64,000 bases of DNA from Streptomyces sp. Ncost-T10-10d (GCF_900091955.1 NZ_FMDF01000170.1:17807-81806), one strand, 5' to 3'. Positions 45,658 through 56,568 are shown, counted from the first letter of the stretch. A program made the numbers and translations. Notes: a model not told the origin generated them from the letters alone.

Positions 45658-46670
45658 GTGTCAGGTTCCCGAGCCCCGCGACCCCGCTGGGCCCACGAGC
45701 CCGTATCGCCGTCGTGGTGGCCGCGGTGCTACTGCTCGCGGGCGGTTCCGTCGGGTACGCCCTGCACGCGGAACACCGGTCGGAGGGACAACGAGCCGAC
45801 GCAGACGCCTCGTTCACTCTCGGTGGGCCCGCGCTGTACTTCCGGGACACGGTCACAGGACGCGTCGCGCATCAGCCGCTCGCCGGAACCCCCGGCGCCC
45901 GCACCCCCGGCGGCCCCGCCTGTGACCGGTTCTACGCCTCAGGTGATACCGCGCTCTGCCTGCGTGCCGAGCCCGGGGTGCTGCCGAAGACAAACGCAAT
46001 CGTTCTCGACCGGCGGCTTCGCGAGATGCGCCGGATCACCGTGCCGGGCGTTCCCACCCGCGCCCGTGTCTCCGCCTCCGGGCGGATGCTGTCCTGGACG
46101 GTGTTCGCCACCGGTGACTCCTACGCCACCACAGCCTTCTCCACGCGGACCGCCGTCCTCGACCTGCGCAGTGGCTACCTCATCAAGTCCATGGAGGAGA
46201 TCCCTCTCACCATCGACGGTGTCCGCTACCACGCCCCCGACGTCAACTACTGGGGGGTGACCTTCGCCCGCGACGACAACCGCTTCTACGCAACCGTCTC
46301 CACCAAGGGGCGCACCTACCTCGTCGAGGGGAACATGAGGGACTGGTCGGCGAAGGCGCTGCGGCAGAACGCCGAGTGCCCCTCCCTGTCGCCGGACAAC
46401 ACCCGGATCGCCTTTAAGAAGAAGGTTTCCGACAACCCGGCCGCGCCCTGGCGGCTGTACGTCCTCGACCTGCGGACCATGCGTGAGACGCCGCTCGCCG
46501 AGACACGCAGCGTCGACGACCAGGCGGCCTGGCTGGACGACGGCACAGTCGCCTACGCTCTGCCGGGCGCGGCCGGCAGAGCGAGCGACATCTGGACCGT
46601 CCCCGCAGACGGCACCGGGGCACCCCACGTGGCCGCGGCGGGCGGGTCGTCGCCGGTGGCGGTGGGCTGA
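45654..46670 (+). CDS. TolB-like beta-propeller membrane-anchored protein
   Basis: Encodes 338 aa from ATG 45654 (ATGA overlap with the MFS stop). One N-terminal helix (IAVVVAAVLLLAGGSVGYAL) anchors an extracytoplasmic WD40/PD40-like propeller with blades such as CPSLSPDNTRIAFKKKV and QAAWLDDGTVAYALPG. No catalytic residues are evident; binding or scaffold role. Conserved as third gene of the phosphatase-MFS-propeller unit. Confidence 0.85.
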   Translation: MSVRFPSPATPLGPRARIAVVVAAVLLLAGGSVGYALHAEHRSEGQRADADASFTLGGPALYFRDTVTGRVAHQPLAGTPGARTPGGPACDRFYASGDTALCLRAEPGVLPKTNAIVLDRRLREMRRITVPGVPTRARVSASGRMLSWTVFATGDSYATTAFSTRTAVLDLRSGYLIKSMEEIPLTIDGVRYHAPDVNYWGVTFARDDNRFYATVSTKGRTYLVEGNMRDWSAKALRQNAECPSLSPDNTRIAFKKKVSDNPAAPWRLYVLDLRTMRETPLAETRSVDDQAAWLDDGTVAYALPGAAGRASDIWTVPADGTGAPHVAAAGGSSPVAVG

Positions 46671-46841
46671 GCCAGGCGGACCGGCGCAGAAAGCACCCAC
46701 TCAACAGGGCCGTCGTTCCTGCCGAGCGGCACGCCGGAAGGGTCGTCACATCCGCCGGTTTGCGAGGGGGCAGTTGCATGGTTGCCCGACAGGCTTCCGC
46801 AACGGCGTGAAGCGTTAACCACCGTGATAGAAAAGGGCGTT

Positions 46842-47624
46842 ATGAAGCACGAGGCATACAACGCAGACCAATTCCACAGCGCTGTTCCGCACTCAGCCCG
46901 CGTCTGGAACTACTGGATTGGCGGCAAGGACCACTACCCAGTGGACCAGGAGCTGGGAGATCAAGTCATCGCGAGCTACCCCCAGACGCGGGAACTCGCC
47001 CTGGCGTCACGGGCCTTTCAGGTACGTGCGGTGCGATATCTGGCCGAAGCGGGAATATCCCAGTTTCTTGACATCGGGACCGGGCTTCCCGTGCAGAACA
47101 GCACGCATGAGGTCGCACAGAGCGTCGAGCCGAAGGCTCGCATCGTGTACGTCGACAACGACCCGCTCGTATTGGCACACGCCCGCGCTCTGCTGACCAG
47201 TGCACCGGACGGGATGACGGACTACGTGCACGCGGACATGCTGGAAGCCGAGCGGGTACTCCAGGAAGCGGCGCGCACCCTGGACATGACACGACCCGTG
47301 GCCGTGATGGTGCTTTCCACGCTGGGACACCTCCAGCCCCAGGACGGCATCGACCTTATGCGCCAGTACATGACCGGCACAGTGGCAGGCAGCTATCTGG
47401 TCCTCTGCGACACGGTCGCCACGCCCCAGACGCTGGCTGCGCAGAAGGCTTACGCGGCGGGCGACACTCCGCCGTACCTGGTGCGCCAGCCGGAGGAGAT
47501 CCTCGCGAGCGCCGACGGGATGGATTTGGTCGAGCCCGGATTCGGGTCGATCACCCTCTGGCGGGCGGACGAAGAGGACCTTGAACCGGTCGACCAGTGG
47601 GGATTCGTCGCCCGCAAGGTGTAG
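46842..47624 (+). CDS. SAM-dependent methyltransferase, DUF574/Methyltransf_19 family
   Basis: Encodes 260 aa. HSARVWNYWIGGKDHYPVDQ is the family signature, FLDIGTGLPVQNSTHEVAQ the SAM-binding motif I, and VYVDNDPLVLAHARAL motif II. ATG at 46842 with AAAGGG 6 bp upstream is preferred over a GTG at 46824. Streptomyces hold many copies; the substrate is unknown. Codon choice is somewhat A/T-richer than neighbours. Confidence 0.9.
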   Translation: MKHEAYNADQFHSAVPHSARVWNYWIGGKDHYPVDQELGDQVIASYPQTRELALASRAFQVRAVRYLAEAGISQFLDIGTGLPVQNSTHEVAQSVEPKARIVYVDNDPLVLAHARALLTSAPDGMTDYVHADMLEAERVLQEAARTLDMTRPVAVMVLSTLGHLQPQDGIDLMRQYMTGTVAGSYLVLCDTVATPQTLAAQKAYAAGDTPPYLVRQPEEILASADGMDLVEPGFGSITLWRADEEDLEPVDQWGFVARKV

Positions 47625-47736
47625 AAGCCGACATCGTCTCCCGCGCCGCACGATGGGGACACCCAGGCCGTGCTCCGGTTCGCGGATCCCCGCAGACAGG
47701 AGCGGCTGGGACACGAAGCAGCATCAGGAAGCTGTC

Positions 47737-48132
47737 TCAGGTGCGGTCGATGTGCACGCTGGTCGATTTCACGCGGGCGGTTGCCTGCATGCCGACCTCC
47801 AGCCCCAGTTCCTCGACCGCTTCCCGGGTCAGGAGAGAGACGAGTCGGTGTGGACCGGCCTGGATCTCGACCCGGGCCGCGACGTCGCCGAGCTTGACGG
47901 CGGTGACGATCCCGGGGAAGGCGTTGCGGGCCGACGTGTACGACGCCTCGTCCTCGCCGGTGCCGTCCTGGGCCAGCTCGATGGAGAACGCGGCCAGGTC
48001 CCGGCCGTCGATGAGGCGACGCCCGCTCTCCTCGCGGTGGGTCGCGACCCGTCCGGCATCCGCCCAGCGGCGGGCCGTATCGGGACTGACGCCGAGCAGG
48101 CGTGCGGCCTGTCCGATCGTGTAGGACTGCAT
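47737..48132 (-). CDS. HTH-TOBE protein (molybdate-type regulator) A
   Basis: Encodes 131 aa from ATG 48132. N-terminal MerR/excisionase-like HTH: YTIGQAARLLGVSPDTARRW and GRRLIDGRDLAAF. C-terminal TOBE/Mop domain (~65-131): RNAFPGIVTAVKLGDVAARV and LGLEVGMQATARVKSTSVHI. This one-HTH-plus-one-TOBE layout is a compact ModE-like sensor, binding molybdate or tungstate through TOBE. It is divergent from the tandem-TOBE molbindin, so it likely regulates that gene. Confidence 0.88.
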   Translation of the reverse strand: MQSYTIGQAARLLGVSPDTARRWADAGRVATHREESGRRLIDGRDLAAFSIELAQDGTGEDEASYTSARNAFPGIVTAVKLGDVAARVEIQAGPHRLVSLLTREAVEELGLEVGMQATARVKSTSVHIDRT

Positions 48133-48393
48133 GCGCGACACATGAGGGGCTATGGGCTCGCAATCACAATCTGTAATGCAAAAATTCATGGCAGATGCAT
48201 GGCTATTTAGAGGAAGGTCCCAAGCTCCTGCGGGTGCAGATCGAGCACGTTGTCTCCGATGTGCAGGGCGGCTCGCCGGATCACCCTCGCGCCTGCGAGA
48301 GGTGATCCGGCCGGCAACGTGATGGGTGGCTACAGTGAAGACATCGGACCAGGAGATATCTGGCATGTCGCCACGAATTCGAGGCGCTTCTTC

Positions 48394-48813
48394 ATGAGCC
48401 TGAGCATCCGCAACCAGCTCCCCGGGATCGTCACTGCCGTCGAGGCCGGCGAGGTGATGGCCACCGTCAAGGTCCGCTTGACGGGTGGTCAGGAGATCAC
48501 GGCCACGATCACGTTCGAAGCCGTCAAGGAACTCGGTCTCGCCGAGGGGTCCTCGGTACGCACGCTGATCAAGTCCACAGAGGTGTCTCTGTCCACGGCT
48601 GCCATCGAGGGGCTGAGTATCCGCAACCGGATTCCCGGCACCGTCGCCGATGTCGTCACCGGGGGCGCCATGGCGAGCGTCAAGGTCTCCGTCGAGGGCG
48701 GCGAGCTGACTGCCGCGATCACAAAGGAAGCGGTCACCGATCTGGAACTCGCGTCCGGGGTGTCCGTCGTCGCACTGATCAAGTCGACGGAGATTTCCCT
48801 GGCTGCGGTTTGA
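48394..48813 (+). CDS. Tandem-TOBE molbindin (Mop-like) protein
   Basis: Encodes 139 aa as two TOBE/Mop repeats: residues 1-68 (LSIRNQLPGIVTAVEAGEVM, ...LIKSTEVSLS) and 72-139 (LSIRNRIPGTVADVVTGGAM, ...LIKSTEISLAAV). It binds molybdate/tungstate oxyanions, assembling into a storage multimer like Clostridium/Sporomusa Mop. ATG at 48394; a GAGG lies 10 bp upstream. A partly palindromic element (AGATATCT at 48354-48361 inside CCAG..CTGG) sits in the shared promoter region with the HTH-TOBE gene. Confidence 0.88.
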   Translation: MSLSIRNQLPGIVTAVEAGEVMATVKVRLTGGQEITATITFEAVKELGLAEGSSVRTLIKSTEVSLSTAAIEGLSIRNRIPGTVADVVTGGAMASVKVSVEGGELTAAITKEAVTDLELASGVSVVALIKSTEISLAAV

Positions 48814-49108
48814 TCATCGGGTGGGAGACGATTCCGTTCTGTCCGGGAGTTGCCCACGCCCCGACCCACAGGTGTGTGATGGCGCTGATGCAGCGCGCGC
48901 GCCGCAGCGGTCGGCGGGTACCACGAGCCGGCTACCGACCGCGTCCGGTTCCTTATCGTCGGCGATGTCCCTCAGTAGTCTCGCTTTTGTGAGCTCCTGG
49001 CGAGATGCTCTGTGCATCCTCTGCTCACCGGCAGGGACCTCTCGCGCCTCGACCACAGACGTGACCCGCAGGCTGCACTGCTGTGCCGCTGGCCGAAGTG
49101 GTCCCTGT

Positions 49109-49516
49109 TCAGTTCCGGCTGCCCAGCCGATCGATGTGTACGTTCGTCGACTTCACCCGCGCCGTTGCCATGACCCCGACCTCAAGGCCGAGCTCGTCGA
49201 CGGACTCGCGGCTGATCAGCGACACCAGCCGGTGCGGCCCGGAACGGATCTCCACCTGAGCCACGATGTCGTCGACCTTCACTGCGGTGACGATCCCGGC
49301 GAATGAGTTCCGCACCGACGTCAGTACCTCACCGGGTACCGGATGCAGACCTGCGGCGCGCTCTTCGGCGAATGCCGCCAGGCTCACACCGTGGATCACC
49401 CGGTTCCCCGACCCGTCCCGGTCCATCGCGAGGTGGCCACCGCCGGCCCAACGGCGAACGGTCTCGGAACTCACAGCCAACAGCTCCGCTGCTTGGCCGA
49501 TGCTGTACGAAGGCAC
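49109..49516 (-). CDS. HTH-TOBE protein (molybdate-type regulator) B
   Basis: Encodes 135 aa from a GTG at 49516. Paralog of the 47737-48132 gene with the same layout: HTH YSIGQAAELLAVSSETVRRW and TOBE RNSFAGIVTAVKVDDIVAQV to VKSTNVHIDRLGSRN. The longer frame to 49753 is rejected because its N-terminal 78 residues are not protein-like. Together the two HTH-TOBE genes flank the tandem-TOBE gene. Confidence 0.85.
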   Translation of the reverse strand: MPSYSIGQAAELLAVSSETVRRWAGGGHLAMDRDGSGNRVIHGVSLAAFAEERAAGLHPVPGEVLTSVRNSFAGIVTAVKVDDIVAQVEIRSGPHRLVSLISRESVDELGLEVGVMATARVKSTNVHIDRLGSRN

Positions 49517-50101
49517 CTGGGCACTCCAGGCCGAGGCGGGATTCACCGGCGCACCGGCTCTGACGTTGTCGGGCCGGACGCCAGGCGCTCGCGTCGCCCA
49601 CCGTCCGGACCAGCGATGCCACCGAAATGCCGACGCCGGTGGATACGCCTCCCCGGCCACCCTCGCGAAGACTGCTGCGCAACCCGAACGACAGACCGCG
49701 CCGACAGCACAGTTGCTGCCCGGGGCAAGAGCTCGAAGCCTCGGGCAGCGCAAACACTTCAGCTGTCGCTTCCGTCGTCGGTAGTGGCAGCAATGGACTG
49801 TGTTCAGGTGGAGTTGACGTCAAAGCGATCAGGCCGAGTGGCCTTTGCGGTCGCGGACCGGCTCAAGGTTCGAAGGCCGGGCGATGCGGACATGTGCACC
49901 TTCTTGAGGGGGCGAGCCGGGAAGCCCGGCTTGGGCGGAAGTGCTGTGCGGTGGCCGGCAGCTTCTTCCATGCCGTCAGGAGGCACAAGAGCCGGCCCGC
50001 CCCTCGTGCCCCCTCACCTGATGCGATGGTTCGGGATGTCAGTCATCTCGATGGGAGATGAGCGCGCGACCGTCCCGGCGCCCGGAAGGGCTGAAACCGG
50101 A
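49517..50101. other. Stretch with no supported gene
   Basis: About 585 bases. The overlapping frames here have no domain-like sequence and no good starts. Confidence 0.4.
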
Positions 50102-50590
50102 TCACTGCTGCGGGATCCCGCGCACAGGATGCTTGCTCATGACGGAGACACGGTTGAACGCGTTGATGGTGATAGCCACCCAGATCACCGCGGATATCTC
50201 ATCGTCGGTGAGGACCTGGCGGGCTGCGTCGTAGGCGCTCTCCTGTACGACGGCGTTCGCGGGTTCGGTGGTGGCCTCCGCCAGGGCGAGTGCCGCGCGT
50301 TCCCGCGCCGTGAAGAGTTCGGTGTCGCGCCAGGCGGCCAGTACACCCAGACGCTGGGTGGTCTCGCCGGCGCGCAGTGCGGCACGGGTGTGCACGTTGA
50401 GGCAGTACGCGCAGCCGTTGATCTGTGATACGCGGAGATTGATCAGTTCCACGAGCGTGCGGTCCAGTCCCGCGTCGGCGGCGACCGCGCGTACCGCTTC
50501 GGCTGTCTCGACCAACGCGTGGTAGGCCTTCGGGCTCTGCTTGTCGACGAAGACCCGCTTGCTCACGGGGCCTGTTGCCGTGTCACTCAA
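50102..50590 (-). CDS. AhpD-like carboxymuconolactone decarboxylase-family protein
   Basis: Encodes 162 aa. The AhpD/CMD core has NGCAYCLNVHTRAALRAGE (redox CxxC-H), FTARERAALALAEATTE and DDEISAVIWVAITINAFNR. I chose the TTG at 50590 because AAGGAG lies exactly 6 bp upstream; the longer upstream frame has no homology. Likely a peroxidase-type thiol protein; family functions range from antioxidant reductase to lyase. Confidence 0.85.
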   Translation of the reverse strand: MSDTATGPVSKRVFVDKQSPKAYHALVETAEAVRAVAADAGLDRTLVELINLRVSQINGCAYCLNVHTRAALRAGETTQRLGVLAAWRDTELFTARERAALALAEATTEPANAVVQESAYDAARQVLTDDEISAVIWVAITINAFNRVSVMSKHPVRGIPQQ

Positions 50591-50939
50591 CCTGGACTCC
50601 TTCACGGACCGCTCCCGGCCCTCGCTCGCTCTTTCGTGCGCCTGACCGGCAACACATCGGCTTGCCATCGGAAGCAATTGTTGAGCATGAAATAATCCTT
50701 GGGTGAGAGGGGTGCGCGATGAGCAACGTCGAGAGGGATCCCACCGAACTTCGCTGCGGGGTATCGGGCCATGGTGGGCATGTGCCGAAGGTCGACGTCC
50801 TCTCCGCGCGGGACGTCCCGCTGGGCGGTCCGAGAGCGATGACGGTACGGCGTACGCTGCCGCAGCGGGCGCGGACACCGATCGGGGCCTGGTGCTTCGT
50901 CGATCACTGTGGGCGGAGCCGAAGTCAGAGTGTTCCTGG

Positions 50940-51280
50940 GTGTGTTGGCAGGTGACACCTCTGAACTGCTCCATGCAGCCCTCCCGTTTCTCGTACGGTG
51001 CGGCGCTCCGGGCGGTGGCGACGGCCGCGTCCTCGGCCCGCTCCACGACGGTGCCGTAGCGGGCGGCGACGGCCGGATCGATTCCGTCTGTGTACAGCCG
51101 CTGCCAGCACGGCCTGCTCGGCCACCCACAGCTCCTCGACGCCCCCGAGGCGCGGCGGCAGGGTGGTGATGCCGGGGATGCGGTTGCCGGTGATGGCGTT
51201 GAAGTCGGTGCAGTCGACTCCGTCGAAGCCGTACCGGCCGCGCAGCAGGCCGGTGATGACGCCCCCCTGCAGCGCCGCCC
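50940..51280 (-). pseudogene. Glycoside hydrolase family 3 fragment
   Basis: The minus strand reads QGGVITGLLRGRYGFDGVDC and GGVEELWVAEQAVLAA, GH3 N-domain (the D in GFDGVDCTDF is the usual nucleophile position region). Another frame nearer 50950-51060 gives RAEDAAVATARSAAPYEKRE, the start of the GH3 C-domain. Several frameshifts and missing parts; no start or stop. The flanking 50600-50930 and 51290-51860 stretches show no supported genes. Confidence 0.6.
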
Positions 51281-51864
51281 CGCTTGCCGCCGTACCCGAA
51301 CCCGGCCGCCCCCTCGGCGACACCGGCCTGCTCCCCGCCGACCCCGCGGCCCCCGCCCTCCGGCCGCCGGTTCCGAACCCGCTGCCCACTCGCCGACGCC
51401 CGCTGTTCAGCGGAGACACCCGCGAGGCGTGAGGTCGCCCCGGGCCGCACAGCCGCGTGCCGCCGGCGGTTGATCTCCTGAGCAGCGCGCGAGCGGTGGG
51501 CTCGCCCCTTCGGCGGTGCCGGTTGGGGGGACCCTTGGCGTGGCCGGGGGACGAACGACAGCAGCGTGCCGGAAGCCACGCCAGGCATCGACAGCGGGGC
51601 GGTGCTGACCCCGCGGGAAGGTCGTACTGGCCGCATCCGTCGCTCTCGGCCTGCGCCGACCCGTCCCACCCGGCCCCCGCCGCTCAGGACGAGAAGGCAC
51701 CCTCCCTGCCGGACGCCGCAGTCGGGGACCCGGACCCGACGGCGCAAACATGCTGGGCAGGACAGTAGCCGGATGACCCGCCCGGCCGGCACACGGATCA
51801 GTGCCGCACGATGAGCGGCACGTGGCCCCTCTCCTTCTCCGAGCACACGACCTATCGTTAAAGA

Positions 51865-52065
51865 ATGAGCAAAGTTGAGCATGAGACCGGTCCCCAAGGA
51901 CTGCTTGTGTGCCCGGTTTGCAAGCACCCCGTGGACCCCACGATCATGAGGCGGCACAAGACTCTCGGAGTCTTCGTGCCGGTGCGCGGCCCGGGCCCCT
52001 GCCGCAACCCCGACTGCCCCGAATACCTGGAGGAGCCGGAGCGCAGCAGCCCCGAGGACCACTGA
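51865..52065 (+). CDS. Small zinc-ribbon-like protein
   Basis: A 66-aa protein from ATG 51865, MSKVEHETGPQGLLVCPVCK. Two Cys pairs: C16-P-V-C19 and C46/C51 (PCRNPDC). It ends in an acidic tail. No family assigned; the spaced Cys pairs suggest a structural zinc site. Supported by a clear compact frame beginning in an A/T-rich stretch; no strong Shine-Dalgarno. Confidence 0.6.
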   Translation: MSKVEHETGPQGLLVCPVCKHPVDPTIMRRHKTLGVFVPVRGPGPCRNPDCPEYLEEPERSSPEDH

Positions 52066-52508
52066 CATCAGGACAGGACACCTGGCCGACGGGCAACGCC
52101 CGCGGCCCGGAAGGGTGACTCACGGTGAGTGTCCCGATTCCGTACTGCTTGCGGAGATCCGCGCGTTGACGACGCGCGCCCGCCTCACCCGGCACAGTTT
52201 CGTTCACACCTACGGCTGTGAGGGATGGCGGCCGGAGGACCGGTCGTCGTGTACGACGCTCCTCGTGGTGGTGACGGGTTCAGACGGTGGGGGGTGATTC
52301 CGCCGTCGATGACGGGCTCGGCACCGACGATGGACAAAGCACGGTCGGAGACATCGAGGCCCAGTCGTAGCAGCGGGGGTCCTTCCTCCCTGACCGGCAG
52401 GCACGATCACGCGGTAGTCGCCCCGATGCGCAGCGGATGTGACGGAATCACCGGCAAGCACGACGCCGCCCAATGGGCTGGCGCGGGCAGCAACGGGCCG
52501 GTTTCCGA

Positions 52509-52610
52509 GCAGCAGGTCGTCGAGGGGCGCAACCGCCGTGTCTACCGGGCGACCGAGGCGGGGAAGGTGGCGCCCGCCGAGGACCGGCCCCGCCCGGAAC
52601 CGGCCCGCCG
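52509..52610 (+). pseudogene. PadR-family regulator scrap
   Basis: VSEQQVVEGRNRRVYRATEA followed by GKVAPAED is the wing of a PadR DNA-binding domain. Nothing of the preceding helices or the C-terminal dimerisation domain remains. The rest of 52066-52611 has no gene-like sequence. It ends at the stop of the minus-strand permease. Confidence 0.5.
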
Positions 52611-52611
52611 C

Positions 52612-53880
<1,269 letters not shown>

Positions 53881-53994
53881 CGCTCGCTCCTCGACCACGG
53901 CCCCACGAGTCATTGCGGACTCCGATATCGGCGCACGGTATAGGAACAAGGTGTCGAGCAGGCGACGCTGCCCGCGAATCGCGGAACGCGGTTC

Positions 53995-54345
53995 CCAGCG
54001 CCGCCTGCAGTCCCTCATGGCCGAGGTGGGGGCGGCCACTCGTTTCCAGCTCGGCCGGCACGCGGCGTGCAGCGGCTGGTTGGACGAACGCGGACGCGCA
54101 AACCATCCCGAACCGGCCCAGCGCCGTCTGAGGCGTATTTACGCCTCGGCGTGTTCACGTGAGGGACTGTCTTCCACCGCACCAGCGGCGGGTTCCTGAT
54201 CCCGATCATCACCATCGGATCGACACCGGCCACCGACGTGATCCAGGTGCAGGACCTGAGTTACCCGAAGAGTCTGTACGCCGCCCAACTCTCACCCAGC
54301 AACGAGTGCTTCGCCTGCTCGTCGTTCGACATCCGGGAACAGGAA
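53995..54345 (+). pseudogene. Decayed second copy of the LuxR-regulator/M4-protease locus
   Basis: 53995-54131 closely matches the last ~140 bp of the LuxR-type gene at 6021-6162, including QRRLQSLMAEVGAATRFQLG and its stop. The palindrome GAGGCGTATTTACGCCTC follows. From about 54170 the sequence switches to the C-terminal propeller of the protease (8640-8812: TSGGFLIP..TIGSTPA, YPKSLYAAQLS). The intervening ~2.4 kb is absent. The frame is broken and start sites are lost. Confidence 0.85.
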
Positions 54346-54364
54346 CGCGCTCACCCGCTCACCT

Positions 54365-54733
54365 TCATCCCAGTCGATCCCGTGGGACCAGCGGCAGCAG
54401 AGCTCGCATCGCGTCCTCGGGGTCGGGGACGGAGACCGCCAGCCGGCTGAACGGGGCACCCCGGCGCAGTTCCACGCACAGCACCGGCCGGCCGACCCGT
54501 ACCAACGCGAAGTCCTGTCCCTCCTGGAGATGCCGGATGCCCGCGCACAACCGTCCGGGAATCCAGGTGCCCCGACCGCACCCACCGCGAAGCGCACGCC
54601 ACCAGTCGGGCTCGATATAGAGCCGGGCCAGCGCCGACACCGGAACCCGCACATCGCGGTGGCGTGCCGCCGCCTTCTCCCGCCAGGACAGACGTACGAC
54701 GATATCGGTGCCCTCGACTACCACCCGCGCCAT
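54365..54733 (-). CDS. Conserved hypothetical protein, probable PH-like fold
   Basis: Encodes 122 aa from ATG 54733 with GGGAGAGG upstream, overriding a longer frame to 54841. MARVVVEGTDIVVRLSWREK begins the protein; RDVRVPVSALARLYIEPDWW and GRPVLCVELRRGAPFSRLAV follow. The alternation of strands is like the bacterial PH-like family seen in Streptomyces hypothetical proteins. No function known. Confidence 0.75.
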   Translation of the reverse strand: MARVVVEGTDIVVRLSWREKAAARHRDVRVPVSALARLYIEPDWWRALRGGCGRGTWIPGRLCAGIRHLQEGQDFALVRVGRPVLCVELRRGAPFSRLAVSVPDPEDAMRALLPLVPRDRLG

Positions 54734-55689
54734 GTCCTCTCCCTCTTTGCGGTGCTTCGGGGTTGGCACGGCCTGGTGCCTGGCGATGCTTCGGTGCCGT
54801 TCCAGGTGCGGGATGCCGGGTTCGAGGTCCTGCAAGGCCATGCCCCCCTACGTGTCCCTTCGATCTTCTGCTGCACCTTCTGTTGCAGTCGCTGTCCCGG
54901 GTCTCGGCGGAGCCTGTGGCCTCCGGAGTTCCTGCTGCGAAGGTCAGGTCATCGCTGCTGGACAGACGCGTCCGTTTGGGTTTCGATGGATATCTGCCGT
55001 ACTTGATGAGCGGTCATGCGGCAGAGGGCGGCCGGGTCCCCGGTCACATGTCGGCGCGTGGGATCCGGCTCGCTGGTGTGGGAGGCCACGGGCATGGATG
55101 CCGCCACGGCCAGCCGTCCCGGAGCCGCGTCGCGGGTGTGCGGCATCCCTCCTCCACGCGGCACGGCTTCCGTAATCCGCCGGCGCGTGCTCAAGGTGAC
55201 CCCTCCAGTGATGACTGAGTGTGATCACTCAGGTTCGCGTCCTACGGGCGGCGATTGCGGGTCGTGTGGCACTGGATCCGGCTGGTTGGGGACGGGCCCC
55301 GGACCTTCAGGGGAGGGTTCCGTGGTCATCGCTCTCGTCCTTGCGTTGTGCGCGACCGAAGTTCCGGATGAACGCCGGGAAGGACTTTCGGGCCAGGCGC
55401 GTCCGGCTTGTGATCAGGGTACCCGGAGTGACATGGCGCACATCTCGTGTGTCCACCCACGTCGCGCCCGCACGGATGCGGCCCGCCCATGGAATTCGAC
55501 CAGCCGCTCAGCACGGAACAGGCTCAGTCTGCCCCGGGCGGGAATCGACAGTCATCGAGCCGAACCCGCACGCCGCCCCGACTTCTTCAGCGGCCAGGAC
55601 CAGGGGCTGCTCCGGCCGGCCAGGAGTGCAGGCGGGACGTCTCGAGAGGCGATCGGAGTCTTCGGAAGGGAACCTGGAAACACGGGCGG
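54734..55689. other. Long stretch without supported genes
   Basis: About 950 bases. Frames on both strands were checked by eye and none shows family-like sequence; none has a plausible start with Shine-Dalgarno. Probably decayed DNA. Confidence 0.4.
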
Positions 55690-56115
55690 CTGTGCTGGAC
55701 CCGGGAACGGGAACCACCGCGTGGGAAATCGTGATCCCCAACGCCGAGTGCATCGGCGCAAACGAATGTCTCCTGCTCGCGGCTCACAGGATGGCGGAGT
55801 TGGGAGCCGGTGCCCGGTCCATCTTTGGTCAGGACGCGCACCTGAAGGGAGTGCTCACCGAACGTGACATCGTGACCAAGGTTCTTGCGAACAACAAGAT
55901 CCAGTGGCAACCACCGCCGACGAACCGGTTCAGGGGAAAGCCGTCATCACCGGCGCGGACGACGAGGCACAGGAGGTTCTGCGCACATTGAGTTACTCAC
56001 AAGGTGCGTCGGTTTTCCGTGAACACCCTGGTCGGCATGGTTGCCGAGGCAGACGTCGCCCGTGCCTTGCCCGCCCCGGGCCGTCGAGGACTTGCTTGAA
56101 GCGCTGTCCAACAAC
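55690..56115 (+). pseudogene. CBS-domain protein broken by several frameshifts
   Basis: First frame: ECIGANECLLLAAHRMAELG and LKGVLTERDIVTKVLANNK, the first CBS domain. Second frame: ATTADEPVQGKAVITGADDE then VLRTL. Third frame: LVGMVAEADVARALPAP. Fourth: AVEDLLEALSNNRP. Together they give one two-CBS protein of about 140 aa interrupted by at least three indels. It is followed 45 bp later by the intact DUF2795 gene. Confidence 0.75.
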
Positions 56116-56160
56116 CGACCGGGCGGATGCACACCCGACCGGCAAGGAGGTGTCCCCACC

Positions 56161-56568
56161 ATGGAGCGAGGAAGCAGCCGTCTCAGCCCCCATGAGGACG
56201 ATCAGCGCAAGCACGAGCTGCAGGGATTTCTGCGGTCCGGCCACACCACCCACGCAAACGAGGCGTACGACCCCGAACCTCCCGCCGACGACGACGTGCG
56301 CGTCGACCCGGGCGGCCCCGTCCCCCCACCTGGTGAGGAACGACAGCGGGCGCGCGCCGAGGCCGAGGCCGAGGAACTCAGAGCTGAACTCGCGCGTCGC
56401 CTGAGCCGCACGGTCTTCCCCGCGGATCGCGCGTCCCTCTTGCGTACTCTTTCCGGCTCGTACGCTCCGGACGCGCTGATGGACGCGGTGCGAGATCTTC
56501 CCGCCGACGACCGGTATGCGAACGCTGGAGAGATCACAAGAGCACTGGGCTACCGGCCACGCGTCTGA
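56161..56568 (+). CDS. DUF2795-domain protein
   Basis: Encodes 135 aa from ATG 56161 with AAGGAGGTG 9 bp upstream, an excellent site. The N-terminal half is charged and disordered-looking (HEDDQRKHELQGFLRSG). The C-terminal ~55 residues (FPADRASLLRTLSGSYAPDA and NAGEITRALGYRPRV) form the DUF2795 helical domain. Function unknown. It follows a CBS relic and may have been its partner. Confidence 0.82.
   Translation: MERGSSRLSPHEDDQRKHELQGFLRSGHTTHANEAYDPEPPADDDVRVDPGGPVPPPGEERQRARAEAEAEELRAELARRLSRTVFPADRASLLRTLSGSYAPDALMDAVRDLPADDRYANAGEITRALGYRPRV

Noticed and set aside
50602..52068. 488-codon minus-strand frame
   Set aside because: Low-complexity translation overlapping GH3 remnants in other frames; no start signal or domain.
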